This document shows positions 55,517 to 64,000 of a DNA stretch of 64,000 nt, piece after piece. The translations under genes were made by a program, and so were the position numbers. Numbering within the stretch: the first letter of the stretch is position 1; every line of letters begins with the position of its first letter. Origin of the DNA: Auricularia sp. M13 (lineage: Eukaryota > Basidiomycota > Agaricomycetes > Auriculariales > Auriculariaceae); the NCBI GenBank assembly GCA_037042915.1, contig CM073200.1, positions 2,414,832-2,478,831 of the forward strand, written 5' to 3'. The notes beneath the pieces were generated by a model. It made no database searches. It was not told where the DNA came from and was given only the letters and a program-made list of their open reading frames with translations.

Positions 55517-57325
55517 CCTTGGGAGGCCCTGGGACTATTATTGCTGGTACCACTCCCATGTCCCGGCAGCCATTATCACAGTGGCGTCAGTCCGGTTGTC
55601 CTGTCATGCTCGAGAGAGGCAAAATTCCCACGGTCCCGTACGCCCTCTGACGCTGAATCGGCTCCTCTGAGCCTTTTGAGGTAAAGAATGATCACTCAAA
55701 GCCTTCAGAACGCAAGACACTCTGCCATGTCGCAGCCACGCCGATATGCCGCAAGTTCTCGCACCCGGGTTCGTGCCAGTGAGACGTTCCTTTGCTGGGC
55801 AGACATGGCGCCCGCGCGTCACCCCAGGACAGCCGAATAGTACGGGCGGCGCCTTTGGGTGCACACGGTGACGCTGCACCATGAGAAGTTGGCTCTCTAT
55901 CCGCAGCGAAAGTTCTCTTCCGCGAGATGTAGACGTATAGCTTTCTGAGCATCGATTAACGTGCGGGCTTCATGGGCGTCGGTGTTGACACCGACCCGTG
56001 ACCACAGCAAGGAGGTGAAAAATGGTTCAACGGTGGCGGTGGCTAACTCTTTGGTGGCCGCTTAGAGGATGCAATACTGCGAAATGAACAGCACACAGTA
56101 CGAGAGCCGCATTGTACCTGAAGGAATGTGTCACCGTCAACTGCTGTGGCTAGACTGCGAAACGTCGAAGCCGGGTTTTCCTCGCACATGGTATGCCGAT
56201 GGCAGAGGCTCGACATTTTCCTGCCAAGTCGGTCGGCCGGGACTTGGTCGGACCTAGGATGAAACGAGCAATAGATAACGGCCAGGGCGGAATGCCATTG
56301 CAGAGCAGACTTCGCCGCATGAGGGGAGCAGGCATCCGTTGCAAGACCAGAGCAGAGCCTCGGTGAGGGGATCCTCGGTGTCAAGTCTCAGGGCCATCGG
56401 TACAAGCAACTCGTCATGGCTTATAGCGCGAGAGACCCAGTAGACGTATCCTTAGGGCGGGCGTCAAAGACTTGTCGAGGTGGTCAAGTTGAGAGCCAAT
56501 GAGTTACCCGGCGAATGAAGCACCCCGGACCTGACGAGGACTCTACGACTGTCAGATCATGTCATGATTCCCCTTCAATGGGTTGCAGAGATAGCACGGT
56601 GCACGAGTCCGTCCGAAACCGAGTCGATGGGGTCCGCATTGCGACATAAGTAAAATCAGGCAGACTGCGAGACGGCGGACTGAGCATTCTACATGCTAAT
56701 AGACATACATTCCAGGCAGAGGCCGGCAGCGAAGACCACGGGGAGCAATTCTTCAGGGCGGAACGCGGGGGCGAAGATCAGGAGCATGGCAGTTGAAGCG
56801 ACTGCGCAAGCTCGAGGAGTCGCCGCCGAGTCATAACGTGAGCAGACCCTTGCAATACTTATCGTGCCGGGCAGACCTGTTCGCCAGCTTCCCACATACT
56901 CTCTACTCCGGCTGCATCGCGGCGCCACATATTCAGGCCAGCAACCCGCCACTCTGATAGAAAATCCAGGCTAGCCCGTGCAGCGTAGACACGCGCGTCG
57001 CCCAAATCGCCAAGTGCCCGCCAAACCAGCGACGATTTGTGGTCTGCGTCGTCGGCGCAGACAATATGGATTATGACGCGACGGACGGTGGGGAGCTCAA
57101 GGATGCCCTTTACTGCCAATGCCAACCGCGCGGCGACCAGCGTCGTGTACCATCCCGGGCAACAGGTGCTGAACACGGCCAGCTGCGGGAACGCGAGTGG
57201 CGAGACGACGGCAGAGATGGAGAAGGAGTGTACGTCTGCCAGATGGAAGTGTGTGGCGGGGTATGGCGGGTGGATATGGACAAAAGTCACCAAGTGAGAG
57301 GTTGGTTCTGTTCTTGTGTTGGCCA
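55517..57325. other. 1.8 kb intergenic, no gene seen
   Basis: No supported gene on either strand. The sequence becomes repetitive at its right end (minisatellite). Confidence 0.5.
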
Positions 57326-57460
57326 ATTCCCGCATCATTCCCGCATCCTTCCCGCATCCTTCCTGCATTGTTCCCGCATCATTCCCGCATGGCCATCATC
57401 TTTTCCGTGTGCGATTCCTGCATGACGTTCCCGCATCGTTCCCGCATCGTTCCTGCATGG
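57326..57460. repeat. 11-bp minisatellite, consensus ATTCCCGCATC
   Basis: Two blocks (57326-57391 and about 57413-57460) of an 11-bp unit, TTCCCGCATC preceded by A, C or G, with a TTCCTGCAT variant. About six units are in the first block and four in the second, with a short non-repeat stretch between. Confidence 0.85.
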
Positions 57461-58687
57461 CATCCCTCTGATTTTGAGACTGAGGATCAACCTCGCAGAT
57501 TGCTGCACAGCTCTGCGCACTGCATCACTGTCACCATTGATGCCAAGCAATGAGATCTGTCAGTGTCATTACAAATATCCAACACGGTATCCTTGGCCCT
57601 TTACAGTCACCTTATCGTGCGTCCGCCAGACTGCATGTCCATCACAACTCCCCCCAGTCCTTCGGTCCCTGTTGCAGACGAACATCGTCACCTCTGCAAC
57701 GGTTTCCGCTTGTTGCTGTCTTGTGCGCTGCCGAGTGAGCACGACCGTTGGGATTTGATATCTCGCATTCGCACGTTTCTTGACCATATAACATCAGTAT
57801 GACTTTCCTGAACGCGAAGTAATCACAACATGTTGATATTGTTTCCAGACCCCATCGTCGGCCGACCTTTGCGCCCTTGAGAGTAGCTGTCAGGAGATGC
57901 TTCAGGCTCTTCGAGAGCCTTTGCGATCTGTCAGCATGGCAGCGGCCAATGTTTGTCCTTCTTCCTATGCCAGCGTCGCATGACCAACCCAACCCCAGCC
58001 TCCAGCAATGCCGTCGATCACTATCCCGCAGTCATCATCCTGTGGACCTCACAGATCCTGCTCACCCTCCTCTCCTCCACGGGCTGCAGATGATGTCCCA
58101 TCTCAGAATCATTCTGCTGTACTACTTACGGACTCTTTCTCCCGTTCTGTCATTGCCATTTCTTTGACAGACCATCTTCCTTATCATTCGGATATCTCTC
58201 TCCTGGCGCATGCTACCCCCTCGCTCTCGCTCCCTCTTACCCTTTCGTTCGACACACCGCCCTCTGGTAATTAGATATCTGTGCGAACAACACTTTCCAA
58301 TGCAGCAGAAGCGATTCTATTTTGTCTCACATTTCCAGAGAGCAGACTGGCACCCTGGTTCCATTCTAATATGGAGCTGCACACTCAGTTTCTCAGATAA
58401 GCTACAGCTGGTTGACCCGTCGGCACCTCGTTTCGATGCGCCGGACCGGACGCCGGACGACTGGACATGCGCAGCCACAACCTATTGCCAGGCGCACCAG
58501 CAGCCTGGCAATTATTCCAGATCCTCAAACCAAATACCTATTCCTTTAGCTACCATTCCCCATGCTTCTTTCTCTCTACGCAAGACAGGAAATACATAAA
58601 CAAATCCTTTTATCCAACGGCACGGTTGATTTGTGTCTATTTGTTGTTCCTTTTCCTTCTCGCATCACCTCGGCCTCACTCCATAAC
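57461..58687. other. upstream flank of the integrase gene
   Basis: Pyrimidine-rich, low-complexity sequence with no supported gene. It may contain the left end of the element; I found no terminal inverted repeat by eye. Confidence 0.4.
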
Positions 58688-60515
58688 ATGCCTCCTCATA
58701 CGAGTGAAGTCGATCACCAGCAGGTTCTCGATATATACATTCGGGAACATGCCCTGTTATCAGATGAAGTCCGGCGCTACGTCCACACTCGGATGGACCG
58801 CACGACCGAGGATGAGTCTGAACAACTCCGCGCTAGGGTGATCAGCTTTCTACAGCGCGCCGAATCGGTTTGTCCTTCCCTCGTTTCACACAACTTAGCC
58901 CTGAGTCTTGTGCCTCACTTCCAGCGCCTCGAGGTCATCCCGGCGCCAACCCTTGCCCAGCTGCGCTTGAGTTGCTCGAACATGATAGAGACCATCGACG
59001 AGTATGCGCGCGATCAGCGTGACCCCATAGTGTCCACTGCACCTGTTGTGGTGCGCAAGGTGCCTACTGGTGGTCGCCCTCGCGTCGAGATAGACCCTTC
59101 CTGGCTCTCTGCTGCCACCACTCTCCGCACTCCCTCTGGCATTGCCGAAAAGCTCGGTGTTTGCTCTGCCCGTACTATCCGTCGGCGCCAGATTCAGGCC
59201 GGACTTGCTCAGCCTGCACCCCCAGTAATGACCTACCGTGTTGAACAGCCTCCTACCCACAATGCAGAGTCCCGCGGTCCCAAGCCGCTCACTTCAATTT
59301 CCGACGACGACCTTGATTCTGTTGTTGCACGCCTCATCAACCAGTTCCATAATCACGGCCGTGCCCTCATTGAAGGCCAACTTCTCGCCGAAAACATTTT
59401 TGTCTCGCGAGCTCGCATCTCATCAGCCATTCGACGTGTCACCGGCGTTCCTGGACAGTTTGGACGTCGGCCGATTAAGCCAAAAAAGTATCGCGTCGCT
59501 GGTCCTGGTTCTCTCTGGCACCACGACGGCCAGCACGGTAAGTGGGTCTTACCTTGGGGTTTCGCATGACTCATTCATTTCATCAGGCCTCATTCACTGG
59601 AAGATGGTTGTCCACGCATTCGCAGATGGATACTCGCGCCGTGTCATGGGCATTCGCATCAGCAACAACAATCGGGCGGCTACCGTGCTACAGCTCTTTA
59701 CAGAGATCACTCGTGTATTTGGCTATCCTAGCCGCGTACGAGGCGACCACGGTGTGGAAAACCTTCTCGTGGCCGAGCGCATGGAACAGGTCCGGGGACC
59801 AAACCGAGGCTCTTACATCTGGGGACCCAGCGTACACAACACGCGGATTGAGCGTTTGTGGGTAGATGTGGTGGTAGGCTTCGTGGGCAAGTGGAAGTCG
59901 TTCTTCCTTGACCTTGAAGCCAACCATGGCCTCGTGCGCGACAATGACGTCCACATTTTCCTTCTTCACCATCTCTTCCTCCCTTGCATCAACTACGACG
60001 CGATTACCTGGGCGAATGGTTGGAACTTTCATCACTTCACCCACTTACCGGATTACCAGCACCAGCGCGGATCTCACCTTCCCTCACCTGAAGAGCTCTA
60101 CTTTTTCGGCGAACTTGAAAACGGTGTTCGTACTCTCCATGTCGACGATGAAGTTGCTCTGGAGGACATTGCAGAGTACGGCATCGACTGGGACGATGCT
60201 CCTGACCACCACGATGTGCGCCGTGTTCAATGGCGCAGGGGACTCGCCGTTCAGCCCGAGACCGACGTTGTCGAAGTCGAGGGCGATGATGCTGACATCA
60301 ATTCCGATGAGCGTCACCCTAACGGCTGGAGTGCGCCGCAGCGGATGTTCGAGGTCCGTGTTCCTGAGCCTCAGGCTGACCTCACCGCGGAATTCCTGCA
60401 TGACCTCGATGCCCATCTTGCGCAACATGCGGACCTCGATGCTGAGTCTATGCCTCTTCGCCGCATTTGGTGGGAGTGTGCTTTGGAGTTTGCGTCTACT
60501 CGGCAGATTCTGTAG
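58688..60515 (+). CDS. DDE integrase (rve-like), 592 residues
   Basis: Exons are 58688-59537 and 59587-60515 (phase-1 intron). The N-terminal half carries helical segments and a possible HTH region (TPSGIAEKLGVCSARTIRRR; LIEGQLLAENIFVSRARISS) that could bind element ends. The catalytic core begins GPGSLWHHDGQHG. Its acidic triad is seen as D in WHHDG, D in RVRGDHGVEN and E in VHNTRIERLW. The typical VVHAFADGYSRRVMGI lies between the first two. The intron sits right after the first catalytic segment. The C-terminus is acidic (VEVEGDDADINSDE) and Asp/His-rich. The enzyme would cut and join DNA ends in the nucleus. The exact superfamily is not settled by what I can see. Confidence 0.8.
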
Positions 60516-60616
60516 TATCCTCACATCATTTCACACCTGCTTTCCTCGATGTCCAGTTGGTCTGTTAGTATCCTCACATCATTTCACACCTGCTTTCCTC
60601 GATGTCCAGTTGGTCT
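60513..60616. repeat. tandem duplication, two 51-nt copies
   Basis: TAGTATCCTCACATC... occurs at 60513-60563 and again, identical, at 60566-60616 (period 53). The first copy starts with the integrase stop codon, so the duplication lies at the gene end and in its 3' flank. Confidence 0.9.
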
Positions 60617-60697
60617 CATGCACCCCTGTATGTACTGTCAGTTACTCATCAAGACGGTTCATGTGGCCCACTGATCCGGCCCTGAAATCTCATTGCT

Positions 60698-62736
60698 ATG
60701 CTCCGCGTGGCACACTATCGTTCTCTTCCACCCACTTCCTGGCCTATGTCCAACCGTCCTCGTCGCCAGCGTCCTATCGCGAGGCATCCTAATGACTATT
60801 GGGATCCTGCACACGATGTTCATTTGCGCGAGCTCACTGCTGCCCATGCTGCGGCTACACAGCGATCTCGTCTGGAGCGGCAGCACATTCGTAGTTCTCA
60901 GCCCCCCGAGACCTCGCAGGCACCCATTCCTCCCGCTGCTCCTCGCGCATCCTCAGCCTCCCCTGTCCTCTCTTCGCCTCAGCGCGCGGGCGTCACACAC
61001 TCTTTCTCATCACAGCAATCCCACCCTCCGGCTCGTTCTAGCCAATCTGAGTCGCATGCGCAACCGGCTCTGCCGCATACAAATGCTGGTCTCGCCGTCG
61101 CCCCAGGCTCCATTCAACATCCTGTCTGCTCGGCTGGCGAACAAGATTCTGCACCACCAACACATGGCGGTCAATCCCGTCCGAGTTCGCTGAGCGTCGC
61201 CCCTCCCACTGCTGAGGAACTTCAAGAAGCAATGCAGGTCAGTAGCACGCCTTTGTCAATGTTGAACCAGAACTTATATCATTTCCATACATAGGCCTTT
61301 GCCTCACAGCAAGCTCAATCCCGCGCACGTTCGCCCATAGGGCCACCTCAAATCCCAGCTGGTTTGGATTCTCAGGTATGAGTTTTTGAGCAGCCGCGGC
61401 TGACCATGGAGCTTATTTGCGCTGTCAGATACGCCAACGCCAAATCCTCGTATTTCTCACTGTTGCGGGACGTCTTCCTCATTTTGACCGCGGTCACATT
61501 ACGTCAGTCGTCGTCCCTATTGCGGTCAAGGCACTCGAGAGGGACGATATACAGCTACCGCAGCTGCGAAGCATTTTCCGCGCCATACTTGGCCTCCCTC
61601 GCGTTGCCCCTGCCCACGAGCTCCTCCAGCATGTTCAGTCGGTGTGCAGCTCGGCGCGGGTCCTCTCTGGCCCATCGCTCGTTTCTGAAGACTTTGACTA
61701 TACGCTCATGCATCCCGACCCAGACAATTATACCTTTCATGGCTCACTTGCCAACATCATATCCCATTCTCTCAACCCACCACCTTCCCCTGTCCTCTGC
61801 ACCGAACCATTCAATTTTCTCGAGACTGTCTGGTCCCGTTCTGCCCGGCGCTTGGCAGATGGGGGCGAGCCATGTGCGATTTCCATTTATCTCGAGCATC
61901 CCATGATACAACGTCCACCACTGCATCTTCGCCCGCGCAGTCGCAGTTCCGACGGTGCTGTGCTGTCCCACCCTGCACCTGTCGCTCAATCTGCACCACT
62001 GGCATCTAGCCAGCCCGACACTGGGTATCAGCGCTCCCCTGCTCCACCAGGTTCAGCACGTGGGGCCTCAGCACTGCCCCCTGCCGCAGATCAGCTACCT
62101 CTGCCACCTGGGGACACTGCTGCCCCCGACGCTGCGTCCACCACCGGTTTGTCTCAGATTCACCGTCTCATCATCGAGCGCTATCCCCGCCAGTTCAGCG
62201 ACATCAAATACTGCTCTTGGAGCTCGCTGTCGAGCAACCTCCGTCACATGGTCCCACCACCGCTCCCAGTGAACCAGCTCCCTCGTCAAGACTATGGAAC
62301 TGCGTATGCCAGCTGGCGAGTCTACTGCCAGATCGAGCATGCTTGTCGCGGCATGTCCCTCAGGCTCGACAAACCCACCTTGCGCCAGCGCGTAACCTTT
62401 GGCGCCGAGACTCTGTCTGTCAATGCATACGACATTATCGACGCGTTCAATATCAATCGCAGTACATGGAGCAATACCAAGACTCGCTTCCAGGGCGTCC
62501 GCACGCTGGGCAACCAGCTTGCAGAACATGTGCGCTCCCACCAAAATGCGTCCACCTTTCTTGTCCGCATGAACACTCGACTGTCGATTCTTCTTCGTGA
62601 TGTCACTGTCTTTGACCCCTTTGCCTTGCCTAACTCCCCGATTTTCACGCCCGAAGAGTCCTTTGTTCTTTTTGACTGGAACACAAACACATTCTTGGCG
62701 GACGTATCCTATGTCAAACAGGACCTTGGGCTGTGA
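60698..62736 (+). CDS. unknown protein paired with the integrase
   Basis: Exons are 60698-61237, 61295-61375 and 61429-62736, giving 642 residues (626 if ATG 60746 is used). The N-terminal 230 residues are Pro/Ser/Gln-rich. The middle holds a helical stretch (HITSVVVPIAVKALERDDIQ, ILGLPRVAPAHELLQHVQSV), then a second Pro/Ala-rich linker. The C-terminal 200 residues look folded: IHRLIIERYPRQFSDIKYCS, GTAYASWRVYCQIEHACRGM, VNAYDIIDAFNINRSTW. I recognise no domain. Its close head-to-tail pairing with the integrase suggests a helper protein, for example for DNA binding or transposition, but only co-occurrence elsewhere could show this. Confidence 0.7.
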
Positions 62737-63645
62737 TCCTTACTTTATATTGTATCTCGTATCGTAATCTTCCCCCATACTTATTTCTGTCCTTTATTTT
62801 ATTTTATTTTCTTGCTTCTCTCAAGGGAACTTGATGTCTATTTACTTAAGTCTCCGAATCCAGTATTTAAACAGGCTAGAATATAAGGCTCTAGCTTGAA
62901 GAATGGCCGAGCATTGACAAATGCCATCTGCGGCATCGCGCTGGCAATAGCTTGTGGCAGTGCACTTTCGGATTTGACCGGCCACCGTCGCGTCTGCTGC
63001 CTGCACCGTTTGTTCGCACGTAGCCAACAATGGGGCTTCGTTCTGGTATATTTCACAGGTGCCCAAATGGAAATTTGCGCCTCAAACTCTGTTCCTGGGC
63101 ACTTTCTGATCATCTATTGCTTTTGCTCTCCTGTGGCCGCGCCGCGTCAACCACTGCCTTGATCCTTGCATCCGCCTGCTCATGATGGTTGCTCGCTGCG
63201 CCGGCGTCAACGATATTTTCAGAATCCCTTCCCCTACTCTCACCGTTGACCCTGAGGCAATGCCTGCAACCCGTTTTCCCCGTCGGACCGCTCCTCCCGG
63301 GTCGTCGCCGTCGATGATGTAGTTGCATCTGCCACTGCTCTTGCCCACATCCTTTCTACATGCACGTTGTGCACTGAGCGTGCCCAAATGATTGGCAGCT
63401 GCAACGGCTCTTGCACCACACTCGCTGAAACTTCCATATTGCGCGGCGTATTCTCTGTGCTGCTGGTGCTCATGCTGATGCTGGTGGACTGTGCTGGTGG
63501 TCTGCAAGATGGTGTGTTCAAGATCCGCTCCGCGATAGTGGATTGCGCACTCGATGTCCATGTGCAGTCATCATCATGTGGCGCCAGGAACAATCTTTCT
63601 GATTCTGAGCCTCTCTCTCTCTCTTCTCTGCTCCCTCCAGGGAAC
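62737..63645. other. spacer with a possible integrase echo
   Basis: AT-rich sequence just after the element (ATTTTATTTTATTTTC near 62796-62811), then GC-richer sequence without a supported gene. It holds the minus-strand motif listed at 63345-63392 and a CT microsatellite at about 63611-63625. Confidence 0.4.
63345..63392 (-). other. integrase-like motif echo (fossil?)
   Basis: The minus strand encodes IIWARSVHNVHVERMW, closely matching YIWGPSVHNTRIERLW around the catalytic Glu of the integrase at 58688-60515. Neighbouring core motifs were not found. It may be a small old fragment of a related element, or chance. Confidence 0.25.
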
Positions 63646-64000
63646 ATGTCTCATTTAGCGCCTCGACTTGTGAGTTCTACCTCGCATTTCGTGGAGGTTT
63701 ATCAGACCTTCACAGCCTTACGATGTTATGCGCGAAATCATTCTCCATCTCGCCAACGACGTGAAGGCCTCCCATCGCGATTACATTTCTTCTTGTGCTC
63801 TCTTCAACCTTGCAAGCACATCCCATGCCATGCGTGACGAGGCGCTTGTGCATTACCTCTCAACCATCATTGTACCAACGCACTGGATGCACTGGCTTCT
63901 ATACCTCCTCACCTTCGACCCATGGACTGTACCATGCAAGACGCTACTGCTTGGCATCGACTTCCCTCAAGCTCATCGCTCACTCTCGCTCATCTCGTCG
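63646..64000 (+). CDS. F-box-like protein, N-terminal part (cut by right edge)
   Basis: A 24-nt first exon (63646-63669, MSHLAPRL) splices over a 46-bp intron to 63716, giving LAPRLPYDVMREIILHLAND. This fits an F-box core (LPxDVxxEI). It continues SCALFNLASTSHAMRDEAL, as in fungal F-box proteins where helix 2-3 carries ASxxxR. The frame then runs open to the edge through THWMHWLLYLLTFDPW. A CT-rich tract just upstream suits a promoter leader. Downstream repeats that would define the substrate are outside the window. Confidence 0.6.

Larger units (their letters stand above)
58688..62736 (+). mobile_element. two-gene DDE-integrase element (DNA-transposon-like)
   Basis: An integrase gene and a second unknown gene lie head-to-tail within 4 kb, separated by a 51-nt tandem duplication. 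There is no reverse transcriptase, protease, capsid or polymerase gene beside them, so it is not an LTR or Polinton-type element as far as the window shows. It is most like the rve-integrase DNA transposons, or host-kept genes derived from them, that are common in Agaricomycetes. Both genes look whole. Terminal repeats and target duplication were not found, so the borders are those of the genes only. Confidence 0.55.

Noticed and set aside
58688-62736. Polinton-like or LTR-type virus-like element
   Set aside because: Only an integrase and an unknown gene are present; no polymerase, capsid, protease, reverse transcriptase or terminal repeats are visible.
1-64000. CRISPR arrays, operons or bacterial ribosome-binding sites
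   Set aside because: No spaced direct repeats of the right form. The DNA is clearly eukaryotic, with spliced genes and an intron-bearing tRNA.

Overview
The window reads as nuclear DNA of a filamentous basidiomycete, most likely an Agaricomycete. Genes are compact and broken by many 43-65 bp GT-AG introns with CTNAY-like branch sites. Coding DNA is GC-rich. The families seen (long unspecific peroxygenase, PaxB/Pyr4-type membrane cyclases, spherulin-4, basidiomycete kinase-like proteins, pRiA4b-ORF3/MYND fusion) are typical of wood- and litter-decay mushrooms. I placed exon boundaries by hand from splice signals and reading-frame phase. Spans are the outer limits of the coding exons.

Layout: 0-7 kb holds a broken alpha/beta hydrolase at the left edge, a tandem pair of kinase-like genes with identical five-exon structure, and an unrecognised multi-exon gene. 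9-20 kb holds conserved or regulatory genes: a Cdc4/FBXW7-type F-box/WD40 ubiquitin-ligase adaptor, a proline-rich single-exon gene, a ZNF511-like C2H2 protein, and a ~1,030-residue protein built on five copies of an unusual CCHC module. 20-36 kb holds a 7TM-like gene, a pRiA4b-ORF3/MYND gene, a long-type heme-thiolate peroxygenase, three paralogous integral-membrane terpene-cyclase-like genes, two genes sharing a new-looking beta-rich domain, and a spherulin-4 gene. 36.6-49.5 kb holds an intron-bearing tRNA-Gln(CTG) and two tandem full-length ABCC transporters. 49.5-64 kb is gene-poor: a basic single-exon protein, a small secreted six-cysteine protein, an 11-bp minisatellite, a two-gene DDE-integrase element, and the start of an F-box-like gene cut by the right edge.

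The 24.9-49.5 kb stretch (peroxygenase, three membrane cyclases, two efflux pumps) resembles a loose terpenoid/meroterpenoid metabolic neighbourhood. No prenyltransferase, P450 or FAD epoxidase lies inside the window, so this is a hypothesis. The strongest candidates for something undescribed are the five-module CCHC protein and the shared beta-rich domain, which occurs once alone and once as the C-terminal half of a larger protein.
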